Translations under genes and position numbers: made by a program
In this document: piece by piece, positions 1-8,013 of the stretch
Position numbering within the stretch: position 1 is the stretch's first letter
Layout of the letters: each line of letters opens with the position of its first letter
The notes under the pieces: generated by a model
What the model was told of the DNA's origin: nothing
The model's database searches: none
The model's input: the letters and a program-made list of their open reading frames with translations, nothing else
NCBI GenBank assembly: GCA_016297895.1
Contig: JAEDFS010000013.1
Location: forward strand, 1-43,442
Source of the DNA: Marvinbryantia sp.
GTDB lineage: Bacteria; Bacillota; Clostridia; Lachnospirales; Lachnospiraceae
DNA: 43,442 bases
Direction of reading: 5' to 3'

Positions 1-64
1 CATACTCTCTGTCATCCGCCGGGATACGGATAATTCCCGCAATATCATTCATCAGACACTTCAT
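1..64 (-). CDS. Start of an unidentified gene, cut by the window edge
   Basis: Only 21 codons are visible, beginning MKCLMNDIAGIIRI, so no family can be assigned. The start is supported by a GAGGAGG ribosome binding site about ten bases upstream and by an ATGA overlap with the stop of the preceding XRE regulator gene, the usual sign of translational coupling. Small XRE regulators of this type are often followed by a membrane protein gene, but nothing visible here proves that. Confidence 0.55.
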   Translation of the reverse strand, partial: MKCLMNDIAGIIRIPADDREY

Positions 65-267
65 AAATTCTCTTCCTCCTCAAATATAAATATTTCTTCA
101 ATCGATAACTGAAAATATTGTGCGATCTTATGCGCCAACACCAGCGAGGCATTATATTTGCCATTCTCCAGTGAAATGATCGTCTGTCTGGTCACATCCA
201 CTGCTTCCGCCAGTTCCATTTGTGTTACCTTCTGCGCCTTGCGCAATTCCTGTATTCTGTTTTTCAA
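61..267 (-). CDS. Small XRE-family transcriptional regulator
   Basis: A 68-residue protein made almost entirely of one Cro/C1-type helix-turn-helix. The recognition part is the VTQMELAEAVDVTRQTIISLE stretch around residues 14-34, followed by an acidic tail (EEEENL). The start is taken at a TTG codon preceded by GGAGG six bases away; the longer frame upstream has no ribosome binding site and would run through the operator. The gene lies under a strong promoter overlapping an inverted repeat, so it probably represses itself and the overlapping downstream gene. This class of short regulator commonly controls a neighbouring membrane protein; the inducing signal is unknown. Confidence 0.88.
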   Translation of the reverse strand: MKNRIQELRKAQKVTQMELAEAVDVTRQTIISLENGKYNASLVLAHKIAQYFQLSIEEIFIFEEEENL

Positions 268-288
268 TTTGTTCCTCCAATAAAAAAA

Positions 289-333
289 TGTAAAGTGCAC
301 TATACTTATGTTTAGAGTATAGTACGCTTTACA
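289..333. promoter_or_regulatory. Inverted-repeat operator of the XRE regulator
   Basis: Left arm TGTAAAGTGCACTATACT at 289-306 and right arm AGTATAGTACGCTTTACA at 316-333 are complementary over 18 positions with two mismatches, separated by nine bases. The right arm overlaps the -10 box and part of the spacer of the minus-strand promoter, so protein bound here would block RNA polymerase. A further TGTAAA half-site on the minus strand lies at 351-356. Binding by the adjacent XRE protein is inferred from position. Confidence 0.8.
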
Positions 334-344
334 TTTAATGTCAA
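316..344 (-). promoter_or_regulatory. Consensus promoter of the XRE gene
   Basis: Reading the minus strand, TTGACA (339-344) and TATACT (316-321) are separated by exactly 17 bases. This is a near-perfect sigma-A promoter directly upstream of the TTG-initiated XRE gene and inside the inverted-repeat operator. Confidence 0.85.
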
Positions 345-359
345 GCATATTTTACATTT

Positions 360-1022
360 TTATTCCAGTCCGCATTTTCCGCAGATGTCCTCCAGACAGC
401 AGCGGCTGCAGTAAGGCTTCGTCCTGGCCGTACATACTTCTCTTCCGTGATATACCAGGCGATGGCAAAAATCACTTCCCTCTTCCGGGGGAATCAGTTT
501 CCAGAGAGCCATTTCTACCTTTTTCGGCTCTTTGATTCCGTCCACCAGACCCATACGGTTGGTCAGACGGATGCAGTGGGTGTCTGTCACTATGGCCGGT
601 TTTCCAAAGACATCCCCCATGATCAGATTTGCACTTTTTCTTCCCACTCCGGGCAGTTTTAAGAGAGCGTTGAAATCATCGGGAACGTTTCCTCCATATT
701 CGTCCTGCAGAATCTTCATGCAGGCGCTGATATCTCTGGCCTTGCTTCTCCCAAGACCGCAGGGACGGACGATCTCTTCGATGTCATCCACATCTGCGGC
801 AGCCAGAGACTGCACATCCGGAAACTTTTCATACAGCTTCTCCACGACTACATTCACTCTGGCATCCGTACACTGGGCAGCCAGTCTGACACTGACCAGC
901 AGCTTCCAGGCCTCATTGTAATCCAGTGTACATCCTGCATCCGGATATTCCTTCTTTAACCTGTCAATGATCTGAAGTGCAAGAGCTTTCTTTTCCTCTT
1001 CTGTCTTTTTTACTCCCGGCAT
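360..1022 (-). CDS. nth: Endonuclease III (DNA glycosylase/AP lyase)
   Basis: A base excision repair enzyme that removes oxidised pyrimidines and nicks abasic sites. The 220-residue protein shows the helix-hairpin-helix LPGVGRKSAN, with the catalytic lysine at about K129, and the catalytic aspartate in the TDTHCIRLTNR segment (about D147). A C-terminal cysteine set (C197, C205, C208, C214) should bind the [4Fe-4S] cluster; the first spacing is seven residues, where the E. coli enzyme has six. The start is placed at the ATG eight bases after GAGGAG. An upstream in-frame GTG overlaps the preceding stop (GTGA) but sits on top of the ribosome binding site. It closely follows the HD-domain gene, so the two are probably cotranscribed. 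Confidence 0.95.
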   Translation of the reverse strand: MPGVKKTEEEKKALALQIIDRLKKEYPDAGCTLDYNEAWKLLVSVRLAAQCTDARVNVVVEKLYEKFPDVQSLAAADVDDIEEIVRPCGLGRSKARDISACMKILQDEYGGNVPDDFNALLKLPGVGRKSANLIMGDVFGKPAIVTDTHCIRLTNRMGLVDGIKEPKKVEMALWKLIPPEEGSDFCHRLVYHGREVCTARTKPYCSRCCLEDICGKCGLE

Positions 1023-1027
1023 GTGCT

Positions 1028-1534
1028 TCACTCCTCTGTTAACCCAAACATATCATCCAAAAGTTCCAGACCTGCTTTTGTCCGGAAGATATTCTTTTTC
1101 ACATTCAGGATTGTCTTTTCATCTGCTTGTTCCTCAAAAAGATTGACCAGAAAATCTGCTTCCACCAGGATCTGATAATCCATTCCATCGATATGTGTAT
1201 AGGTATGATGATGTCCAATGAGATATTTTACCCGGTCCACAACCGTCTTTTCAAATCCCCCCACTTTATTCATCAGGGCTTCCCCTTCTGCCGGACCTTC
1301 TATCTCCTGATATTTTCCGCTGCAGGAACCGTATTTCTGTTCGCTCACATGGATGCCCACATCATGAAGGATTGCTGTGGTCTCAAGAATGAACTGAGTC
1401 TCTTCCGGAATCCCCTCCATTTTTCCCATCATGGCAGCCAGACTGTGGACTTTCAGGATATGCTGGATCCTGGCCGGATCCCCTTTATCATAATGGATCA
1501 TTTCTTTTAATAATTGTACATGCTGTCTATTCAT
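1028..1534 (-). CDS. HD-domain metal-dependent hydrolase
   Basis: A 168-residue HD-superfamily protein. Histidines at 25 and 30, the HD pair at residues 57-58 (AILHDVGIH), a histidine cluster GHHHTYTHID at about 107-116 and a later aspartate (LVEADFLVNL, D127) fit the metal-binding pattern of HD phosphohydrolases. The substrate cannot be read from the sequence; related small HD proteins act on nucleotides or phosphate esters. The start is the ATG seven bases after GGGAGG; a longer frame upstream reads into the preceding phosphatase gene and has no ribosome binding site. It lies 28 bases after the phosphatase gene and five bases before nth, so probably in one transcript. Confidence 0.85.
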   Translation of the reverse strand: MNRQHVQLLKEMIHYDKGDPARIQHILKVHSLAAMMGKMEGIPEETQFILETTAILHDVGIHVSEQKYGSCSGKYQEIEGPAEGEALMNKVGGFEKTVVDRVKYLIGHHHTYTHIDGMDYQILVEADFLVNLFEEQADEKTILNVKKNIFRTKAGLELLDDMFGLTEE

Positions 1535-1562
1535 GTGATATCCTCCCTGCTGTTTGTGTAAA

Positions 1563-2516
1563 TCATGATTCCAGATATATTTCTCTAAGCATTTCCAGTT
1601 CTTCTTCACTGACTCCCAGTTCCCTGGTGATATATTCCGATACAGAGCCATAGGTATCCTTCAGGTGATTTAACAGGATTTCCATAAATTCTCTGTCAAC
1701 TCCTGTTGTGGCGATTACGGTATCAATCATTTCCGGATCATCTGTCCTTTTCCGAACTTCCGCACTTACATAGGCAATTTGATCTGCCAGAAACTCATTT
1801 GTCAGTTCAAAATCTTCAAGGATCGTCTCCTCATCCACTCCCAATGCGGACAATACCAAAGCGGCAGCGACACCGGTGCGGTCTTTTCCTGATGTACAAT
1901 GAAAAAGTATCGTTTCTCCCTCCCGGTTGTCCAGAAGAATCCGGAAGAACTCTGCCAACCCTTTCTTTCCGGCTTCGCTGTCTGCAATCTTCACATACAT
2001 TTCCCTGCTGACAAGTCCGGCTTCCACCGCTTTCATCACATAATCAATGGGATCTGTATTTCCGTTTTTAAGAACTGCCGTTGTCCTGGTTCCGGACTCA
2101 CTGTTTTCATCCAGAACTCGAATCTCCACATTCTCTATCCCCTCAATTACCGGATTCGGCGCACTTTGTATCTCCGTAGCAGTACGGAAATCAATCACTG
2201 TTTTCAGGTGATATTCATCTATTAACTTTTTCCGGTCTGCCTCAGTGGCATTCTCCAGTTTCCCGCTTCTGAGAAGGATGCCTTTTTTTATGGCTCTTCC
2301 CGATTCTGTCACATAACCGCCCAGTTCTCTGGCATTCTGTACGCCTGTCAGGCCGAGAGTCTGTCCTTCCATGGTAACATCGTTGATTTCATTATTTACT
2401 GCTGTTTGATTCTCCTGTATACCTTCTTCGACAGCAGATACAGGAAGAGCTTCCATACTCGTCTGACAGCCCAACAGACTCGCCATCAAAACTCCCATCA
2501 CCATTTTTTTATTCAT
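1563..2516 (-). CDS. Secreted tyrosine-protein phosphatase (Y_phosphatase3 type)
   Basis: A 317-residue protein with an N-terminal export signal (charged MNKK, hydrophobic core, LLGC at residues 14-17). The cysteine could be lipidated, which would make it a membrane-anchored lipoprotein. The phosphatase domain begins with NARELGGYVT (61-70) and IDFRT (109-112) and has the CX5R loop HCTSGKDRTG (206-215), with C207 as nucleophile and R213 as phosphate binder. The family includes bacterial phosphatases that act on phosphotyrosine, phosphoserine or phosphoinositides; the substrate is unknown. The start follows GGAGG at seven bases and overlaps the end of the upstream alkylation repair gene by eight bases, so the two are translationally coupled. 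Confidence 0.9.
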   Translation of the reverse strand: MNKKMVMGVLMASLLGCQTSMEALPVSAVEEGIQENQTAVNNEINDVTMEGQTLGLTGVQNARELGGYVTESGRAIKKGILLRSGKLENATEADRKKLIDEYHLKTVIDFRTATEIQSAPNPVIEGIENVEIRVLDENSESGTRTTAVLKNGNTDPIDYVMKAVEAGLVSREMYVKIADSEAGKKGLAEFFRILLDNREGETILFHCTSGKDRTGVAAALVLSALGVDEETILEDFELTNEFLADQIAYVSAEVRKRTDDPEMIDTVIATTGVDREFMEILLNHLKDTYGSVSEYITRELGVSEEELEMLREIYLES

Positions 2517-3321
2517 GAGTATACCTCCGTTTCCCACTTAATTTTAAGATATATGCTTTTACTTCCTCATCCGGTATTCTGGACTCACAGATCTTCTGAC
2601 AGGCTTTCTTTTTTGTCCACGGATCCATCCGGCAGCCCTGTTCCAGCATCTGCAAAGTCGCATGGGGAAATGTCACAAAAGCCTCCGCAGTCGTCCATGC
2701 TGCAGCCATCTGTGCGTAGTATCCCTGATCATATCTGCGGTTCAGCACCTTCAGGATCGGCTCCGTATAAGGGAACCATTCCCTGGTTTTCTCGGAGGTG
2801 TCCGTAACCAGATCTTTCATGGTAATGACCCGTTTTCTCGGACACTTTTTCCCATTTTTATCAATCTTAAGGAATTGATCCAATAGGAGGATCAGTGCGG
2901 TACGCACTTCGAATTCCCTTGTGGAAATCAGATAAGGCTTCAGAAACTCCCAGACCTCCGCCCGGTGTCTTGCGGCAAATCCAAAACCGGTGCAAAAGCT
3001 GTCACACACAGACCAGCTGTCGATCAGAGGGATCATCTTTTTCAGCCAGTACAGTCCCTCATCTGTATCCGCTTTTTCCGTTCCGTATCCGATGATCATT
3101 CCCCTTAACATGATCTCCTCGAACCAGAAATCCTCCTGTTCGCCATCCTGAGAAGCTGCTTCCTTTCTCCAGTCTCCCTTGACGATCTCTTTTGCCATCT
3201 TTCGAAGCACCGGAAGCCGAACTCCCAGAAGAGGCCTGCTTCCCGGTATCAGTGCAGATGAAAAATCCCGGTACTCTTCTTCTGCCTGTGCCTGCAGCTG
3301 TTCTCTGATCTCTTTTCTCAC
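2509..3321 (-). CDS. AlkD-like DNA alkylation repair protein
   Basis: A 270-residue all-helical protein of the DNA alkylation repair (HEAT-like repeat) family, whose AlkD members excise cationic alkylpurines without base flipping. Diagnostic segments are GVRLPVLRKMAKEI (33-46), IDSWSVCDSF (W103, D107), the FEVRTALILLLDQFL helix (R140) and MAAAWTTAEAFV. They match the Trp/Asp/Arg positions that contact the lesion in AlkD. Translation probably starts at GTG, six bases after AAAGGA. The gene sits 12 bases downstream of the transporter gene and overlaps the phosphatase start. Many Clostridia carry several such proteins, and not all have been shown to be glycosylases. Confidence 0.87.
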   Translation of the reverse strand: MRKEIREQLQAQAEEEYRDFSSALIPGSRPLLGVRLPVLRKMAKEIVKGDWRKEAASQDGEQEDFWFEEIMLRGMIIGYGTEKADTDEGLYWLKKMIPLIDSWSVCDSFCTGFGFAARHRAEVWEFLKPYLISTREFEVRTALILLLDQFLKIDKNGKKCPRKRVITMKDLVTDTSEKTREWFPYTEPILKVLNRRYDQGYYAQMAAAWTTAEAFVTFPHATLQMLEQGCRMDPWTKKKACQKICESRIPDEEVKAYILKLSGKRRYTHE

Positions 3322-3333
3322 ATCGTATCCTTT

Positions 3334-4683
3334 CTAGCCGATTCCGCCATACAGAATTCCAAGCACAAACACTATCGCTGCCAGAGGCACATAAACATAT
3401 TTCCCCAGAATGCCAAACCACTCCGGCAGAGCTTTCTTTCTGCCAAGCTCCATCTCGCCTTTCAGTTGTTTCCATCCAAACACGTAATAAACAGAAAATG
3501 CACCAAGAAGCGCACCAAAAGGTACCACAATAATCGTAATAAAATCCATCCAGTCTGAGACTTTCTGTCCGTTCTCAATAAACAACCCGACTGCCAGGGA
3601 AATTGCCCCGCAGATCACCACTGCCAGAGAATGAGAAATATGAAACTTTGTCTGCCAGGATTCGCATACCGCTTCGAACATATTGATCAGGCTGGTAATT
3701 CCCGCAAATGCCACGGATACAAAGAAAAAGACTGCAAACAGCTGTCCAAGCGGCATCTGCGCAAACACCTGCGGCAAAGTAATAAACATCAGAGGCGGTC
3801 CGCTGGTGGGTTCTATCCCAAATGCAAACACTGCCGGCATAATCGCAAGAGCCGCCAGCATGGCTGCCAGTGTGTCAAATACCGCCGTATTCACCGATGC
3901 CTTCGAAATATCCTCATTTTTTCCAAGATAGGATCCATAGACGATCATGCCGGATCCCGTGATGGACAGCGAAAAAAATGCCTGCCCCATAGCCATGACC
4001 CAGGTATCCACTTTCAGTAGATATTCCCACTGGGGAACAAACAGGAAACGATATCCCTCTGCAGCGCCTCCCAGGAATGCCACTCTCACCGCCAGCACCA
4101 CAAACAGTACAAAAAAAGCCGGCATCAGCACTTTATTAATCTTCTCGATTCCACCGGTTGCTCCCACCATCAGCAGGATACAGGCCATCAGGATCACAAT
4201 GGTATGACAGGTAACATTTCCAAAATCCGAAGACATGGCTGTAAACAGCTGTCCTGCATCTGCCAAAAACAGTTCTCCCGTCATGCCGGAGGCCAGTGTT
4301 CGGAGCACCCAGCCCAGGATCACAGAATATCCAATGGCAATTCCCAGTGAACCGAATAACGGGATCCACCCAAGCGCCAGTCCCAGTTTTCCTTTTCCTC
4401 TGGTGTTCCAGCAATACTCATAAGACCCCAGAGTTCCGGTTCCCGCCTTTCTTCCGATGGCAAACTCCGCAGAAAGTCCTACCAGTCCAAACAAAGCTAC
4501 AAATATAAAATAGGGAAGCAGAAATGCGGCTCCTCCGTACTGTCCCAATCGATAGGGAAACAGCCAGATATTTCCCATTCCCACCGCAGATCCCACGCAG
4601 GCAAGAACAAATCCCAGGGAATTCTGAAAGCCTCCGTTCTTATGGGGCATTTGCTGCATGTTCTCTGCCGTACTATTCTCCAT
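3334..4683 (-). CDS. SNF-family Na+-dependent amino acid transporter
   Basis: A neurotransmitter:sodium symporter (LeuT/TnaT/MhsT type) of 449 residues with about eleven hydrophobic segments. The unwound first membrane helix is clear: GSAVGMGNIWLFPY at 31-44, followed by the glycine-rich GQYGGAAFLLPY. These are the sodium- and substrate-binding elements. Bacterial members import amino acids such as tryptophan, tyrosine or branched-chain residues; the substrate cannot be predicted here. Start choice is uncertain: three in-frame ATGs and a GTG lie close together, and MENSTAEN is preferred because AGGAG is about ten bases upstream, while MDVMEN would have only one spacer base. It lies 82 bases after the phosphopantetheinyl transferase gene. 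Confidence 0.92.
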   Translation of the reverse strand: MENSTAENMQQMPHKNGGFQNSLGFVLACVGSAVGMGNIWLFPYRLGQYGGAAFLLPYFIFVALFGLVGLSAEFAIGRKAGTGTLGSYEYCWNTRGKGKLGLALGWIPLFGSLGIAIGYSVILGWVLRTLASGMTGELFLADAGQLFTAMSSDFGNVTCHTIVILMACILLMVGATGGIEKINKVLMPAFFVLFVVLAVRVAFLGGAAEGYRFLFVPQWEYLLKVDTWVMAMGQAFFSLSITGSGMIVYGSYLGKNEDISKASVNTAVFDTLAAMLAALAIMPAVFAFGIEPTSGPPLMFITLPQVFAQMPLGQLFAVFFFVSVAFAGITSLINMFEAVCESWQTKFHISHSLAVVICGAISLAVGLFIENGQKVSDWMDFITIIVVPFGALLGAFSVYYVFGWKQLKGEMELGRKKALPEWFGILGKYVYVPLAAIVFVLGILYGGIG

Positions 4684-4765
4684 TACATCCATTCTCCTTT
4701 TTTTCATATGTCCTGTCACTGATAATATACCTTGGTCTTGCCTTTATGTCCATATACATTTTTCT

Positions 4766-5422
4766 TTAACTCCCACTCTGACCCCATTCAGAAATCATCC
4801 GTATTTCTTCCTCAAATTCCTTTTCTCCGGCGCATACGGTAACCCGATATCCCGGCATCCCATATTCCTTCAAAAAGCACTCCTCAGGGACTCCCTCCCG
4901 CATTACCCGAATCGTTTCCCCCGGAATCACGGTAAACTTCCGAAAAGAAAGACTCATTCCTTCTCCGGTCATTTTAATATAGCTTTCTTTCATCGTCCAG
5001 AGCCGGCAAAATGCTTCATCCAGCCGCTCCCCTTCAAACTGCCTCAGATATGCCAGTTCCTCCGGGCAGAAAAAATGCTCCGCCACCTTCATCTCTGCTT
5101 TTCCCATGCGCTGGATATCACATCCCACAGGCTTTCGGCTTACCGCACAGATCACCATTTCGTGAGAATGCGACAGATTAAAGCAGATTCCCTCCGTCTC
5201 CGGCTTCCCGTTTTTCCCGCAGTGAACGGCGTCCATGGAGATTCCATACTCATCCATCACATATTTTAACAGAAGGCCTGCACCAAGACTCTGGCGTCTT
5301 CCTTTTTCCTGCCGAAAACGAAGAATTTTTTTCCGTCTTTCCTCAGGCAGTCCTTCCATAATCCGTGGAACGGCTAAGGGATCCGGGAGCCGATTCACAC
5401 AGAGTCCATAAACCATTGTCAT
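4766..5422 (-). CDS. Sfp-type 4'-phosphopantetheinyl transferase
   Basis: Transfers phosphopantetheine from coenzyme A to a serine of carrier proteins. The 218-residue protein has the family blocks FNLSHSHEMVICAVS (81-95), VGCDIQRM (99-106) with the Mg2+-binding aspartate D102, and LWTMKESYIKMTGEG (141-155) with W142, K145 and E146. The acidic residue two positions after D102 in Sfp is glutamine (Q104) here, a change seen in some relatives that alters one metal ligand. Length matches Sfp-type enzymes rather than the short AcpS type. No polyketide or peptide synthetase gene lies nearby. The ATG overlaps the stop of the adenine deaminase gene (ATGA). Confidence 0.92.
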   Translation of the reverse strand: MTMVYGLCVNRLPDPLAVPRIMEGLPEERRKKILRFRQEKGRRQSLGAGLLLKYVMDEYGISMDAVHCGKNGKPETEGICFNLSHSHEMVICAVSRKPVGCDIQRMGKAEMKVAEHFFCPEELAYLRQFEGERLDEAFCRLWTMKESYIKMTGEGMSLSFRKFTVIPGETIRVMREGVPEECFLKEYGMPGYRVTVCAGEKEFEEEIRMISEWGQSGS

Positions 5423-6936
5423 TGTTCCTCATCCTCTCTGTAAAAGCTTCCGTCTTCCACACGGTACAGTCCTCTGGGCAGGATCCGAATCTCGGGAAGA
5501 ACCGGAAGTGCCAGAAATGACAGTGCAATAATATCCCTGTCATTATCACCGATCACTACCAGATTGTGTGAATCATGGGATACACTGGAGGCTATGGCTC
5601 CCCCATGGATCCCGTATCCCACTACAGCCGCCTTTCCTATTTTTCCTGTTGCTTTATGTCGCTCGATCACTGCCACTTTATTACAGGTTTCATCCGGCTC
5701 AAAAAAGATCCCTCCGGGGAGCACTGCCCATTCTTCTCTCGTAAGGATTTCTTTTCCCACCATACGGATCACCGGCTGCCTGCGTCCGGTACAATGCATC
5801 CAAAGATCCTTCTCACAGAGCGGCTTCACATGCACCGTATGTTTCAGCTTATCTGCACAGACTGCCGGCGATAGGTTCTGATCTTCCTCTACATCCTGCC
5901 CTTTATAAAACACTCTTTCCACCTTCATCTGTTCCAGATCACTCACCACGATAAGATCCGCCTGATATCCCGGTGCCACAGCACCCAGATGACGGAGATG
6001 ATAGCATTCTGCTGCCTGCAGAGTCGCCATCCTGATGGCTTTTACAGGCGGAATCCCAAGTCGGATCGCCTCTCTGACATTATGACTGATATGACCCTCC
6101 CGCAGAATATCTTCAATATGTTTATCATCTGTACAGAAACAGAAATGTCCGGTATCCGTCTGATGCTTTACGATTCCCGTTACCAGGGCCTGAAGATTTC
6201 TGGCTGCGCTTCCTTCCCGGATCAGAACGTACATCCCGTTTCTGATCTCTTCCATGGCATATTCATAATCCACACACTCATGGTCTGTCCCGATACCCGC
6301 CAGGGAATAAGCTGACAGATCGCCCGGTGAGAGAAATGGTGCATGACCGTCCAGAACCTTATCCCGGAACAATTCCAGCTTTTCCAGCATTTCCGGCTTT
6401 CCTTCCACCACCGAACGGTAATCCATCACTTCTCCCAGACCCAGGATCCGCTTATGACCGTGATATTCGCTCATTTTTTCCGCAGTGAGACAGCATCCGT
6501 TATCATCCACCCCGGTAGCCGGCACACAGGACGGCATCATCACATACACGTTGGCCGGCACCTGTTCTGTCTGTTCCAGGATATAATCGATTCCATCTGT
6601 CCCTGACACATTTGCCGACTCATGAGGGTCCACGATAAAAGTAGTCGTTCCGCATTTCACTGCCTGATGGATCAGTTCCGAAGGAGTCACCAGCGTAGAT
6701 TCCAGATGAAGGTGGCTGTCTATGAATCCGGGCATCACATACATCCCTTTGAGATCGATCTCCCTCTCCCCGTGATATACTCCCGTTCCCACGATCACGC
6801 CATCCTCAATGGCAATATCCTGCCGCCGGATCTCTTCCGAAAAAACATTGATCACATTTGCATTCTTTATAACCAGTTCCGCACGCTGAAGTCCTCTGGC
6901 TGCCTTCATCGCCTTTGTCAGTTGTTTTCTGTCCAT
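5419..6936 (-). CDS. ade: Adenine deaminase, apparently internally shortened
   Basis: Converts adenine to hypoxanthine in purine salvage. The metal-site motifs are all present: FIDSHLHLEST, VDPHESANV, GLGEVMD, GHAP, GTDHE and CTDDKH, plus the C-terminal SHDSHN. At 505 residues it is about 70 shorter than family members I know (roughly 570-590). The gap is local: GDNDRDI is followed at once by ALSFLALPVLPEIR, so the usual segment with a glycine-rich turn and the LPLP-AGL-S motif is missing near residue 469 (nucleotide about 5529). The frame is kept and the tail is normal, so the protein may fold, but activity is uncertain. Start is the ATG six bases after AGGAGG. It is divergent from purC, another purine gene. 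Confidence 0.88.
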   Translation of the reverse strand: MDRKQLTKAMKAARGLQRAELVIKNANVINVFSEEIRRQDIAIEDGVIVGTGVYHGEREIDLKGMYVMPGFIDSHLHLESTLVTPSELIHQAVKCGTTTFIVDPHESANVSGTDGIDYILEQTEQVPANVYVMMPSCVPATGVDDNGCCLTAEKMSEYHGHKRILGLGEVMDYRSVVEGKPEMLEKLELFRDKVLDGHAPFLSPGDLSAYSLAGIGTDHECVDYEYAMEEIRNGMYVLIREGSAARNLQALVTGIVKHQTDTGHFCFCTDDKHIEDILREGHISHNVREAIRLGIPPVKAIRMATLQAAECYHLRHLGAVAPGYQADLIVVSDLEQMKVERVFYKGQDVEEDQNLSPAVCADKLKHTVHVKPLCEKDLWMHCTGRRQPVIRMVGKEILTREEWAVLPGGIFFEPDETCNKVAVIERHKATGKIGKAAVVGYGIHGGAIASSVSHDSHNLVVIGDNDRDIIALSFLALPVLPEIRILPRGLYRVEDGSFYREDEEQ

Positions 6937-6966
6937 CCTGCACCTCCTGTCCGGAATTTCAAGCAC

Positions 6967-7076
6967 GCCTTTCCCATCTGATTACTTATATCTTACAAAA
7001 TCCTATTGATTTTTACAACAAAATCTGTTTAACTAGTGTAGTAAAAAACAACAGCGAATTACAGTGAGGTAGTCTT
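6967..7076. promoter_or_regulatory. Divergent ade/purC promoter region
   Basis: A 110-base A+T-rich gap between two purine genes pointing apart. Toward ade, TTGTAA and TAAGAT are spaced by 17 bases on the minus strand. Toward purC, TTGATT and TAACTA are spaced by about 18. Both are weak matches. The gap is too short for a purine riboswitch, and I found no clear PurR-type palindrome. purC translation is set by GTGAGG seven bases before its ATG. Confidence 0.4.
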
Positions 7077-7955
7077 ATGAGTATTGAAGTTATGAAACCT
7101 GTAAAAGAAGGAAAAGTCCGTGAAATCTATGACAACGGAGACAGCCTGATCATGGTAGCCACTGACCGCATCAGTTGTTTTGATGTGATTCTGAACAATA
7201 CCGTTACGAAAAAAGGCACGGTTCTGACCCAGATGTCCAAATTCTGGTTTGATCTGACAGAGGATATTCTTCCCAACCATATGATTTCCGCTGACGTAAA
7301 GGATATGCCGGAATTTTTCCAGCAGCCTCAGTTTGACGGCAACAGCATGATGTGCAAAAAACTCAATATGCTTCCCATCGAGTGCATCGTACGCGGTTAT
7401 ATTACAGGAAGCGGCTGGGCCAGCTATCAGGAAAACGGTACCGTATGCGGTATTCAGCTTCCGGAGGGACTGAAAGAATCCGAAAAGCTTCCCGAACCGA
7501 TCTACACACCGTCCACCAAGGCAGAGATCGGTGATCATGACGAAAACATCTCTTTTGAGCAGAGTATTGCTCACCTGGAAAAATACTTCCCGGGTAAAGG
7601 AGAAGAATATGCCACAAAGCTTCGTGACTGCACCATTGCTCTCTACAAAAAATGTGCAGATTACGCACTGAGCAAAGGAATCATCATCGCAGATACCAAA
7701 TTCGAATTCGGTCTGGATGAAAACGGCAATATCGTAATCGGTGATGAGATGCTGACACCGGACAGCTCCCGTTTCTGGCCGGCAGATCAGTACGAAGTCG
7801 GACATGGACAGCCCTCTTTCGACAAACAGTTTGCCCGCGACTGGCTGAAAGCAAATCCGGGAAATGACTGGACACTGCCTCAGGACATTGTAGATAAAAC
7901 GATCGCCAAATATCTGCAGGCCTATGAAATGCTGACAGGGAAACCTCTTCTGTAA
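7077..7955 (+). CDS. purC: SAICAR synthetase (purine biosynthesis)
   Basis: Phosphoribosylaminoimidazole-succinocarboxamide synthase: joins aspartate to CAIR with ATP in de novo purine synthesis. The 292-residue protein has KEGKVREIYD at 10-19 near the N terminus, the family signature IECIVRGYITGSGW (101-114) and the second signature IADTKFEFG (204-212), followed by DEMLTPDSSRFWP. Length matches the long SAICAR synthetase form. It is one of only four intact plus-strand genes in the window, stands alone rather than in a pur operon, and ends 21 bases before a strong bidirectional terminator. Confidence 0.97.
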   Translation: MSIEVMKPVKEGKVREIYDNGDSLIMVATDRISCFDVILNNTVTKKGTVLTQMSKFWFDLTEDILPNHMISADVKDMPEFFQQPQFDGNSMMCKKLNMLPIECIVRGYITGSGWASYQENGTVCGIQLPEGLKESEKLPEPIYTPSTKAEIGDHDENISFEQSIAHLEKYFPGKGEEYATKLRDCTIALYKKCADYALSKGIIIADTKFEFGLDENGNIVIGDEMLTPDSSRFWPADQYEVGHGQPSFDKQFARDWLKANPGNDWTLPQDIVDKTIAKYLQAYEMLTGKPLL

Positions 7956-7975
7956 ACGTATGTGATAAGGCGTAT

Positions 7976-8013
7976 AAAAAATCAGCGTACCTTTTCCGGT
8001 ACGCTGATTTTTT
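7976..8013. terminator. Bidirectional terminator between convergent genes
   Basis: A perfect 16-bp stem, AAAAAATCAGCGTACC at 7976-7991 and its complement at 7998-8013, with a six-base loop. Each strand ends the hairpin in a run of T, so it can stop purC transcription rightward and the activase gene leftward. The activase stop codon (8012-8014) overlaps the stem. Confidence 0.95.

Noticed and set aside
5515..5545. TGACAG/CTGTCA inverted repeat at the adenine deaminase joint
   Set aside because: Six-base arms over a short coding stretch are expected by chance and do not explain the missing segment.
6967..7076. Purine riboswitch upstream of purC or ade
   Set aside because: The gap of 110 bases between divergent starts is too short and lacks the conserved junction sequences and a terminator or sequestering helix.
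7059..7805. A 248-codon minus-strand frame opposite purC
   Set aside because: It lies fully inside purC, has no ribosome binding site or recognisable motif, and purC is unmistakable on the other strand.
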